Positions 48,224-59,237 of a stretch of 64,000 nucleotides of DNA are shown here, piece by piece. Under the pieces are notes generated by a model. That model did no database searches, was not told the origin of the DNA, and was given only the letters and a program-made list of their open reading frames with translations. Numbering within the stretch: the stretch's first letter is position 1; each line of letters starts with the position of its first letter. A program made the translations under genes and the position numbers. Location: the NCBI GenBank assembly GCA_002897115.2, contig BCIH01000005.1:726683-790682 (forward strand). The letters run 5' to 3'. The DNA is from Prototheca cutis. Lineage: Eukaryota > Chlorophyta > Trebouxiophyceae > Chlorellales > Chlorellaceae.

Positions 48224-48664
48224 GCCACNGTGGTGGATCTCGTTTCTTGCATGCATGCATGCGTATCATTTTTNTACCTCGAGCACAGCATACCTTTCCC
48301 TGTTTCACGCAATCAATCAATCAATCCCTGAATCACTCTGATCATGGCATCACAAATTCCATCTCTGCGGCAAGCTTGTCTGTTTTCTGAGCACAGAAAT
48401 GATTCCGTGAACGCGGTGTGCGCGTGCTGCCCCTCATGAATGGCATTTTCTGAATGATGTTTACGTTGCGTGGCGAGCAAGCGCCGATTGCTCCATGGGA
48501 GTGTCTTATGATCGGCAGCATTTGGTGCCAGGTCAGTGATGCATCAGCGGTCACGGGGCAGGGATCATGAACCTTGGGGGAGATCAATCGTGATTCAGCC
48601 AGCCAGGGGAGACATGAACATGACACAACAAGCATTGCCCAAGAAGAAGCCAGTTATTTTCACA
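48224..48664. other. Convergent intergenic region
   Basis: The 3' flanks of 5-oxoprolinase (+) and the CTF-motif protein (-). Short direct repeats GCATGCATGCAT and AATCAATCAATC are present; nothing else is recognised. Confidence 0.5.
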
Positions 48665-50981
48665 TCAATTGCCCATGCCGGGTGGTGAGACAGCATCCCC
48701 TGCCCGAGGAACATTCGGGCTCTTTGGCTGCAGACCAAACACTTCTGCCTCCCTCTCTTCCTTCTCCCGACGCTTGCGCTCCGCCATGCGCTGCAGCTCC
48801 AGGTGCCGGCCCAGACCCGGAATGGAAGTGGTGGCCGGCCGGCCCGCCAGCGCCCGAGGCCGGCGGGTCAGCTGCGGCGCAAATGTGCACTGTTCCATCG
48901 CCTCTGTCTCACGCTGTGCACGCTGTGCTGCCAGTGCAGCCTCCTTGGCTGCCGCCGCCTTGGCGGCACGGACATGCAGCGGCTCCGGGGGACTGGCCTC
49001 GGGGCTGCCGGGTTTGGAGAGCCGGCTGCCGTTGGTTTTCAAATTCGAGCTCCGTGCATTGGGTTTCTGCTTGCACCCAGCAGCCTGTCGCTCGGCTGCA
49101 GGCTGTTCTTGGCGGTTGGATGCCAGCAGCACACTGACACNGCTCTCCTACAGTGATTGGAAGAAAGGAAAGCATGGTTGTCTTTTTTTTCCCCGGCGAC
49201 CTGCCCGGGGCTGTGGATCAGATGCACACAAGTGGACCCTCTGTGCACTGGTCATCGTGCACAGCAGAGAATAGCAACCTCCCCTCTCTGCCCAAAGCAT
49301 GCTCACCCGACCGATGCGCAGCGAGCGCGGGTTGAGCTTGGGGGTAAAGTTCAGCTTCTCCGCAGCTTCTCGACGGGCCACAGCCAAGCGCTCCGCCGTC
49401 CGCGCCGGTTCCTGCACCGCCATGCGTTCGATGCGTGCTTCGGGCGATTCCTCCTGCCTTTGCAGGATTGTTCGTTGCCAGGACGCAATGCTGGGGACAA
49501 ACGTCGGGTGCTCCTGCGGCAGGGCCATGCGAAAGCTTCAGCGACTTCATTGGTGCTGCGAGTGTGGGCAGCCCATGCGCTGGTGTGCCCTTCCCCCCTG
49601 TCACCGAGAGCTGCAGTAGGAACTGGCAGCAAGGCTATGATTGCATATCCCCCCCCCGTCGCCTTCCCCTCTCACACAGAAGCCTCACCCCGCCTGCTTC
49701 TAGGGCAGCCAGGCGCTCTTGCTTGCGCTGCGAGTAGTAGCGCTGCCGTTCATCAAACTCCAGCGGCACCCGCTCCGACATCTCCAACAGGCGCAGAGAG
49801 GCAGGATCCGTGTATGGCACAAACGTGCACGCCGATGACTCTGTGAGTGCCAAAGGGATAGAGCCGTTTCTTGGGGAGCATCTGGAGTTTCTTTTGGAGC
49901 CAGATGCAAGGCTTCACGATGTGCTGCTGCCAAACCCCAGCACAGGAAAAGCATCCAAGCTCAGTTGCATCCCAAGCAAGGTCTCACGAGCAATGTTCCA
50001 ATGGAACATCAACATGCACCCGACTACGACGACAGACGCACCCTGGAACGATTTGGCATGCCCCGTCGAGGAGGATGACTGTGCTACGTGCCAGCCGTCC
50101 TCTTGCTGATTGAGTTTCCTCTCGGCCGCGGCTTGGGCAAGCTTCAGAGACCTCGGGTTTAGAGTGGGACAGAAGCTGTGCTGCTCCCAGTCCTGCCGCC
50201 GGGCACTCCGGTCGTGGCAGGAGCTCAGCCTGTCTGCCAGCGAAGGGTAGTCTGGCCCCAGAATCTGCGCAGACTCTGCTGTCAACTGCAGCGAATGAAA
50301 GCAGGGGAGAGCACGCTTGAGCTGCTTTAACGGGGGAGAACATCAAATCTAGGTTTGCCAATCGCACCCTCCAAATGGTGGTGGGTCCCAGGTCCCAAGC
50401 CCTTCTTGATCCATGCCAACAACTCTGCCATTACGACCAAGCCAAGAACCTCCACTTCTGCAAAACAAAACCTGCGGTCGGAAGGTGCATCCTCGCAGCT
50501 CCTCCTGCTCCAGCTCCTCCCTCAACTTGGCCACTCTTTCTTCCCGGCGCTGGACATGCGCCGCTGAGCGGATGTACACCGGAGGCAGGTCCTGGCCGGC
50601 TGGCTGCGCGTCTCCTGCTTCCCTGGTGCACCCCTGTCGTCGGGCGTGCCCCGCCGCAGGGCGGGGCCGAGATGTCTCTGCAAAGCTAAGCTGTTTTGCC
50701 AGGCCTGCCTTCTCAGGTGTCAGGGAACTTGATGGTTGCCGCGGCCGCCGCAGGGCGTGGCTGGCATGGGTGGCTGGGGTTGCCAGCTCGCAGTCCTGTG
50801 GATGCCACAGGGCCTTGATACATTCATGGCTCAGCTCCGATGCCGTCAGGGAGTACGCACCGCTCCTGCTCCTAGGCGAGTAGGGGGGGCTGTAGAGCAG
50901 CGCGGTGTCGATCTCCACAGGGCCATCCCCTCCATCCTCGAAATAAGAGAACAGCTCGCTGTTGAGCAGTGTCGAGGGCAT
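48665..50981 (-). CDS. Repeat protein with CTF-x-P and NPRSL motifs, function unknown
   Basis: Five exons (50981-50472, 50285-50088, 49838-49689, 49513-49307, 49147-48665), all phase 0, give 515 residues. The first part is Ser/Pro-rich and probably disordered. The rest is charged helix broken by a recurring short motif: GCTFRPQ, HSFCPTLNPRSLKLA, SACTFVPYTDPAS, HPTFVPSIASW, LNFTPKLNPRSLRIG and QCTFAPQLTRRP. Between motifs are Arg/Glu/Ala helices (RMAERKRREKEEREAEV). Motifs of this CTF-x-P-x-[LI]-N type are known to me from cytoskeletal and flagellar-associated proteins of protists, but no specific name can be assigned. That every exon begins on a codon boundary fits growth by exon duplication. 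Confidence 0.75.
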
Positions 50982-51911
50982 GGCTCATCCCCTCATGAAT
51001 AATGTCCTCCAAATGGCTCGAAACGGCGCAAGCTGGTTGTTCATCACATCACGACGACCCACTCGCGGGGTCTGTTTCGGAGGCCCCACAGGCGGGCGAA
51101 TCGCCAGCTGATGCGGTTTGAAACCCACAGATTTGAAGGCCAGTCTAGCGCTTTCGCCAACGACTTCTTTTGACGCAGTTCTACTTGGGAGGAGCTCTTC
51201 TGCCGCCATTGCGAAGGGCCGACTGCTCGCCGAGACCTCAGTCAGCAGCTGTTCGGGGCCGGCTCAAACGCTCGAGACGCCCGCCATTTTTTTTCTGATC
51301 ACGGTCATGAAGATGGTGATCAAGCTCTGAGACATGCTCACTGATGCATCTGAAAGCAAAAATCAAGGAGTCATGCCTACGGTGATATATTCAGCTGTGA
51401 GAATACAAGCACTGGATTCGGCGGCGCGGTACACCTTGACAGAAGCCAGCACCCCCGGGGGGGTCGCAATAGCCGCTTATCAGTCAGCTTCCAGACGAGG
51501 CAAGCACATGCTCCATGGCCATGGTCTTGTGCAGTGCCACCGTTCCACAGAGTTCAATCAGCGTTCATTTGATGTTGCTGGGAATGATGACATGCGTTTG
51601 TCCCTCACTGTGTCAACTTGGAACTGTTTTCTGGCTGCTGTTTGGTCACTGGGAAGACAGGGTCATTGTACCGGGGTGCGCTTGTCATGCACGGAATGAA
51701 TGTCTGGAGAGCGTTGGGTCGGGGGTATACAGGTGCCCGGAGTTTGGTCAATTGGATGAAAGCAAGCAAGCGCCCATAATGGAGTGGGCATGTTTGCCAT
51801 GTTTATGAGTTCTGAGGGGCGGTGGGGGGTGCAGGCAGAAGACAAAGGTCTAACGGGAGCTTGCGCACACGTTTGCGACGGTAGGGGTTGATGATCGACG
51901 GAGCAACTGCC
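50982..51911. other. Intergenic region, nothing recognised
   Basis: Promoter flank of the CTF-motif gene and 3' flank of the SANT gene. No family signature in either strand. Confidence 0.5.
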
Positions 51912-54900
51912 TTACTGCTCCGACATGTCCGTACTTGTGCAGCCATCCACACTGCGGGCCACGGCACCCACAATGGCTTGGACCGTCTCCTCCACTGCCG
52001 CTGCTGAGGTCGCGGTGGGCGAGCGAGGCTGGAAGTTTGCCTCTGGATCACAGGCATCGAGTTGCCGCCTCTGGACGGGGGATGGTCCGCCGCTAGAGAC
52101 TGCCTTGCGCAGCTGNTCCGCGGATGTCGCTGCCACCGGCCGCTGGGCATCGTGGGGTTCGGTCATGGCAGTCGTGTCGGTGAGCACGGGCACCGGCGCC
52201 GTGTCCGAGTGAGGACCGACCTGGTTTGTCCCCCCTGCAGCAGCCACATGAGCCGCCGCGGCTGCCGCCTGGTGCAGCGCTGCGGCATGCTGCTGCAGCA
52301 GCAGCAAGCCCATGGGGTGCCCTGGCACCAGCCCCAGGTGCACGAGCTGCGAAGCCAGTGCTGGATTGAGCAGGGTACCAGCGCCGGGCATGGTTGGGAC
52401 CGCTGTGGTCGGGGACCCTGCCGGCGAAGTTGCGGCGGCTGTCGTCGGTGGCGAGCTGTCCCGGGCCCCGGTTGCTTCTGCTGGCTGCGCTGCTGAAGTT
52501 GCTGCGACCGCACTAGGGGAGGGCACCGCAGCGGGTGGCTTGACTGCCATCTCACCTCGGCCCGACGGCTGAGGTGCGGCCGCAGAACCATCGGCCGGCG
52601 GCTGGGGTGCTGCTGCCCCGGGCTTGCTGTCAACCACATCCGCTGCCTTGTCGGTACCACCGATGCCGGGCTTGCTTTGTTGCCGTTGCTGCTGCTGAAG
52701 GGCAGCCGCCGCGGCCGCCACGTTCCGAGCAGCAGCGGCGAGCTGGAGCGCCTGGACTTGTTGCTGCGTGGCGGCGGCAGCGGCGATCACCGCGGCCGCG
52801 CGCGCTGCAGCCGCCTGGCCCCCGGTCGGGGTGGGCGTGGCGGCGGCTGCCGCCATCGCAGCTGCCGCCATCTGGTACTGCCCGGCAAGCATCGCGGCCA
52901 CGGAGGCCGGAGGCACACCTGCCGGGGGGCCTATGGCGCCAGTGGTCGGGCCCAGTCCTCCGGTGGCCCCGCCGCCGCTTTGCTGCAGCAACCCCGGTGC
53001 AGCCCCGCTGACACCCAGCCAGTCGACAAGCAGCTGGGTCGGGGAGGAGATGGCCGACGGGCCGGTGGCCCATGCCGCGACGGTTGCAGTCGGCGCCGCG
53101 GTCGCCTTTGCGTCAGGGGCACTCGGGGCCGCGGGCGCTCCTGCTGGGCGGGTGCCCTCCCCAGCTGCAGCTTGTATCAAGCCGGTGGCAGGCCCGGGCA
53201 TGTCCCTGGTGGAGACCTGTGCCTCGGCCGATTCCGGAGCTGGCTCGACTGGCACACCGTCGGCCACCACTGTGCTGCCATCAGCAGGACCCNCGTCCAC
53301 ACCGCCAGCGGGCTGCAAAGGCGCTGGGCCGGTGGCAGTGCTCGGAGTGCGTCTGCCCCGCCGGGACTTGGTTTCCTGAGACTGGTGCTGCTGCTGGTCG
53401 CTTGACGGCTGCGCTGCGGCCGCAGCTTTGCGCTTCTTGGCGACCGCGCCGCCGCTCACCGCGGTGCCGGCGCCCGAGTCGCCCGACGCCACCGCCCCCT
53501 CCTGGGGGAGCAGTTGTGATCGGTGATTGTGGAAGAAACTGCGAATCTGCATGCGCGTCTTGGTCGGGACCACGGCGCACAGCGCCGCCCAGTCCCTGCC
53601 GCGTTCCCGGAAGACCGACATGAATGCTTCACGTTCCTCCGGCGTCCACTGTGTCTTGCCAGCCGTGCCACCGCCCAGGGACTGGGGTCCCCCTGCTGCA
53701 CTGGACAGTGAAGCGCCGCCCATCGCCGTCCCCGCCGCACACGACTCGGGAACCCCAGAGGGTCCGACGTCGGCGTCGTTGCTGACGACTGCCGGCGAAG
53801 AGTCTGTCGGCGCGATGGGCGTGATGTCTGCTGTCGAACCGCTGGGCTTGCTCGCGGTGGTGGCAACCAAAGGCTCCAGCATCTCAGCATCGTCCAAAGT
53901 GGGATTGTCAGGGCTGACGCCAGGTCGAGCACCCGCCGCTGTGGCAGCTAGCGCCTGTGCAGGGCCAGTCACCGGCTGTCCCTCACCGTCGCCATCGCGT
54001 AGATGCACCATGCCCGCCAGTGCGCTCGACAGCAGCAGCTCCTGCCCCTTGCTGTCTTCGCTAGGGTTTACTGATGGCTTGTCGTCGTGCTTGGGTACAG
54101 TACTCGTGGGCTTCTGGAGCACGGCGGCTTCACCGTCGTTGCCAAGGTTCAAGTTGGCCGCCCGGGACTCGGGAGTGTCAGGGTCACGTTGAGGATCTGT
54201 TGCCAAGCCCTGCACAGAGGGAACCACCGAGTCCCCAGCACCGCGGATGTCTGCTTTGTGCTCGGCATCAGCTCCAGGAGCAACGTCGGGTTCGGCATCC
54301 TGCATCGTCAGGGTATTTCCAGGGCCATTCCTGAGATTCTGGCCAGCATCTTCATCCCGCTCGTCCCCATTTCCTGGATCGGGCTTGACTGGAATGCCGT
54401 GCTCCATTGCCGGACCTCCTCGAACAATAGATGAGAGTTTTTCGCTTGCCACAGCCGCGGCAGCTAGCAGCGCCAGCTGTTCTTCTTCATTATGGGGACC
54501 TTGCTCCGCCGCGCCTGGTCCTGGCGCCTTACTGGCTGCATCGTCCGGCGGGAGCTGCCGGCTTGCCGCACCTCCAACTGCATCTGTGGCTGCATCTTCG
54601 ACCGCGTCTGCCATCGCAGCACGCCCGGTCGACACTTCGGGCCCGCCTCCTTCAAGAACGCCTGGGGCGTTCCCCAGGACGGCCTCAATGCACAATAACA
54701 GGTTGGCGCACGAGGCACGGGCGGATCGCAGCCTTCTGGGTCCCCGCCGCGGCACCACCGGCACCACAGCCCACTCATCCGCGAACATGACCTTGGTGGT
54801 GTCGCTGTCCCGAGCAGCGGCGCTGGCGCCTACATGCGCCGCCGCCGCATCGGCATAGCTGCCGCCGTCGGTGTCACCTCCGGTTGTCAGGGCGCTGCCC

Positions 54901-57900
54901 ACGGACGGGATGCGCTCCANGGCGCCGCCACCTGGCGGGCCCACGCTCCGCGACTTTTGCCGCTCCAGTTTGGCCGACTGTGGGTAGTTGGCGGGGTGTG
55001 AAATGCATTCCGGTTTCGTGAACATCTGCGGTTGTATGGCTTCCCTGCATTTTCAAACACACCCAACAACATTGCCGTTAGGATACATAAGGTCCTACCA
55101 ATTCAAACACAGGATCCCCCCCAAAGCCCGAGCCCCCAGGAAGAAATGCCCGACAGACCTCGGAACGGGCGGCTTTGGTACTACTCGCCCCTCCTGCCGC
55201 GCCACCACCCCTACCCGCCGCCGCATCGCCGGCTCCCATGCCCATAAATGTGCCCTGGCGCGCACGATGTGCGACTTCCGCGGCCTCGCGCCGCTTGCGC
55301 AGGCGGTACTTGCGGCGCACGGGGGCAAAGGCGTCGGTGTACTGCACACGGTAGTACCTCGCGACGACCTCGGTCACTGCGCGGCCTGGCAGAGAGGTGG
55401 CGATTCGGCCAAANTCCTTGCCGTGCTGTAAAAAGGCATCGGCCAGGGCCCGGTCCTCGGCCACCGTCCAGGGTCGTTCCCACTCCCAGCGCTGGCGCTC
55501 GGCGGCCACCGGGTCGGGCTCGCAGCGGTTTGTGTCTACCAAGCGCCACCGCGCTGCACGTGCCGCTGCCAGCGCGAGCACTTTCGACCATGGCAGGCCC
55601 ACATCAGCGTCAAAGCATGGTGATGGTGCTGGCGGACGGGGGATTGTGGTCCCAGAGCGATCCGCATGTGCAGATACAAGACTCCCACCTGCAGCAGGAG
55701 CAGCCCTGCCACCTCCAACACCAGCAGCCCCACCACTGCTCGACTCCTCCATGCCCGCGACGCCAGCAAGGTGGTAAAACTGGGGTTCCTGGCGCGGGTA
55801 GCGCGCCGCGGAGCGCACGCACTCGATCGCCGTCAGACGCGCGATGGCCAGACGCTCCTCGTAATCTGACCGGGCGTAGTCGGCAGACCTCGCTCGTGAC
55901 GACAGTGGGCGGGTTGGAGGGGCATTGCCCGCTGCAGCACCGCCCCTCGACCGCGGCGACACAGGCGATGCACCAGTGGCCGAAGACTGCAACTGCTGCT
56001 GCTGGTGTTGCGATGACGTTATGAGTTGCGTGCCCCACGCCGTCCCGCCACCTGCACCACCAACAAGCTGGTGTGCAAGGTAAAAGGAAGAAGATGGCGA
56101 CGCAAGTCCATCGGTCAGCAGCGCCGAGGGCAGCACCATCGACCCCGCGGGCATCGATGCTTGTCGTGCCAGTGACGTCGACTGGCTCCGACTTGTGGCC
56201 CTGGCAAGCGAGAAACTCGCATCGTTCACGGGCACAGCGGCCGGTAAAGAGGCGGTTGAAGCCACTCCGTAGCCCAAACGTGCCGCCTCCAGCCGCTGCC
56301 ATTCGGCCCGGGCTCGATAGGCCAGAGCGGCGAGCGTCTCGCGCCGGAGCGTCGCTGCGAGTTCGGCCCTTAGAACTTGTGCCACCGCGGGACCGACGGC
56401 GGCGTGCGACGCCACATTTGCTGCACTGCACGGCAGCTGCGCAAGGTCCACCTCCAAAACCCGGAGCCCGTGCGGCTCCAGGTTGTGGTCAGAGGCGACC
56501 GCGGTGGTGGTGAGGCTGTTGTAAGGAATCGGTAGGATGCCACCGATACTGGCCATGGTGGCGGTGCTTGAGGGCCGTGCGTCGTCGACCTTGACACTCA
56601 GAGCGTTGTCGTCATCGCCCACCATTCCTCCATCTGCATCAGGGTTGTGCCCGGAATCGCTTTTGGGAATACCCTCGGTGTGCTCTGGCACTGCGCCTGC
56701 GTCGGCTGCTCCACCCTCTCGGGGCGCAACGAGGAGCTCCGGCGGAAGCAGCCGGGCATACGCACACCGCGCGGCTGTTGCAGCCGCACGGCTGTCGGCC
56801 AGCACTCTCGCGGCGGCCCGGTCGTCGCGCTCGCGACGGAGTGCAGCGCCCAATGCTGCCAACGCAACGCGCCAGCGGTTGCCATCCGCCTGCGCTGGTG
56901 GGGCCAGCGGCAGCCTGGGCCCAGGAGATGCGGGTGCGCGGTGAGTGGACTCTCGTTTCTCAACGGCTTGCGACGATGCTGCATCGACTGCTGCACCCGG
57001 TGCCGACAGCGGAGAAGAGGGCTCAGCACGAGACTGTCCCCGGCGGCCCACTTCATCTCTCTCATCCGCCGCTCGAGAACTTTTGCCCATTGCAGATGCG
57101 CTGGGGGATGCCTCACGTGGCGGCTTGACCGCCGACGATGCAGGTGCCCTGCCGGCTGATTCCCCGGGGCGTGCTCCTTCCTTTGGCAGGACCACCATCG
57201 TTTGGTGACTCGACGTCTCAACACCGCCGCCACCACCAGCATCAGCGCCAGAGGCACCCTGCAGCTTGCCTGCGCCGGCTCTGGAGAGCGCGGCAAAGTC
57301 GCGTTCGAGGCGCGTGGCTGCGGCCACCGCCGCGGCGGCTTCCTCCCGCGCCGCGCCAGCCGCCGCCTCCAGCGTCGCGAGTTCCGCATCGCAGTCCTGG
57401 ATCTTCAAAAGCACAGCCGCTGACGACTGGTGTGCAGTGGTCGACATTACTGTTGCAGGTGCGACATCACCGTCACCCGCGCCGCCATCTGCCGACTCCG
57501 ACGACTCGTGCAGGCGTCCCGCACTGGCGGTGGAGGTGGTGGTGCCAATACTGCTCGTCGGGGCNGGCCTGGTCCCTTCGCTGTTGGTCCGGGCCGGCCG
57601 TGTCCCACTGTCGCTGCGAGCTTCGGACCGACTGGGCGTTGCGCCGGCAGAGTCATCGGTGGCCCGGGTGCCATACTGCTGTCCATGGGACGCCAGGCCC
57701 CGCCCACGCTCGTGCCGGGGGAGCAGATCCTGGCCGCCGTCCCAGCTGACGTGGCGAGCCGGGGTCACACCAGACCTGCCGCCACTGGGCTTGCCGTGTT
57801 CGCCGTGTCTCGATCGTTGCTCACCATGGCCCCGATTTGACCCCATCAGCCCTGCACCAGAGCGCTCCTGTTCCGGAAGCCAGCGCGCAGCACTGACGGT

Positions 57901-58490
57901 ATGGCCAGCATGTCGCTGCTGCTCCCAGGCGAGCTCCCTGGGCCGTACACCGGCAACGCTGCTGGCAGCACTGGGTTCGCGGTGCAGCGCCGCGGGAGCC
58001 GTTACGGGGCCATCGTGCCCGGGCCCACCACGCTTCCGCCGCGAGCCGCCATGGCCTGCCAGTGGCAAGTGGATCCTCTTGTGTTTGTGTTTTCTGTTCA
58101 TCGCAAGGTTGGTCACATGGAAAGGGAGGAAAGGAAAGCAGTGGCCCTTCAAAAGCCACGCAACTGCTCGCCCAGCTGCCATGCGCTACCCAAAAACAAC
58201 GGTCAAACATAAACCAGAGACGCACGGTCGTATCCGGTGGGAGGCGGCGTCAGGAAGGAGTCGTAGTCGGGCCCAGATCTCCTGCCACGGTCTTCCCAGG
58301 CAGAAGGCCCATCATGGCCCCGCCGGTTCCTGCGACCTGGGCCTTCTCCTTGGAAGCCGCCAGACCCCCAGTGGTACGGGCCACGCTTCTCCGCATCGCC
58401 CCCCACACCGGGCTCCAAAGGCAGCTTGGAGGGCTGCAAGGGCAGGACGATGCGGATGGTGGGAAGATGCCCACGGCCAAAGCGCCTGCC
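51912..58490 (-). CDS. Large two-SANT corepressor-like protein (NCoR / POWERDRESS type)
   Basis: Three exons are clear: about 58490-58226, 58055-55099 and 55025-51912, together more than 2,100 residues; the start codon lies upstream and was not found. The N-terminus is Gly/Arg/Pro-rich (RRFGRGH, PPTGYDRHGG). A helical segment (LLKIQDCDAELATLEAAAG) resembles the coiled coil before SANT1 in NCoR-type proteins. SANT1 (about 55480-55290) reads WTVAEDRALADAFLQHG, FGRIATSLPGRAVTEVVARY, then YRLRKRR. SANT2 (about 53690-53550) reads QWTPEEREAFMSVFRERG, DWAALCAVVPTKTRMQIRSF. The remainder is Ala/Gln/Pro/Ser low complexity. Such proteins recruit histone deacetylases in the nucleus (plant POWERDRESS with HDA9), which is the inferred role. 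N bases at 52116, 53293, 54920, 55414 and 57565 lie within codons. Confidence 0.8.
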
Positions 58491-59237
58491 GCTGACTGGC
58501 AACCAGAGTTTCGGCCTCCCATGGAAAAGCGTTCACAGAAATCCCAACTACAGACACGCAACATGCCTCTCTCTAGCTGAGAAGTCAGTGAGATGTGCGC
58601 GTGCTTCACCCTGCCCCACTCCCACCTGGCTCCTGTAGCTGCCTTCAGGCGACGGCCCCGAGGTGGGCATGACCCTTCACGCGACCTCAAAAGACACTCG
58701 GAGCGCCTCTTGGAATATCATTCAATCGTTTTAGCTGCATGCGCGGCCCCTAGGGCTGCCCGTGGGCAGCGAGCTTGGCCCACGGTCCGTTGCGAGAATG
58801 GTTCCCCCGCTTCGCCTGGGGCCTCATCCTCGGCCTTGCGACTGGCAGATGAGATGCATGAAACTTTTATTTTTTCTCGAGCTTTTGTATGATGCTTTGA
58901 CCTCTGCATATGCCCAGCCTGGCCGGCTTGCGACGCTCCCATGACCATCGTGCGCCTGAGAACCATCATTGCGACAAAATTTCGAAAAGCTGAGTGCCGG
59001 AGACCGGCTCGGCGCAAATTCGGCAGGAGTCGACTGTTCGACAGTCGGCCGGTGCAGTTGGAGAAGCGAGATCGCAGTGCTCCACAGTTTGCGGTTGTGC
59101 TGGACTTGTGACATGCATGGTTGGGCCTGCGACGTGCTGGTCCGGTGAGTGACGACCGTTTCCGCCCTGTGCCCCGGCTGGACCCCGGAAAAAGCCCAGG
59201 ACTCGCCTGAGGACTGGCCTGAGCACAGATCAGCGCC
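58491..59237. promoter_or_regulatory. Divergent region between the SANT gene and gamma-tubulin
   Basis: It must contain the first exon and promoter of the SANT gene (perhaps 58500-58690) and the gamma-tubulin promoter. No specific element is identified. Confidence 0.4.
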
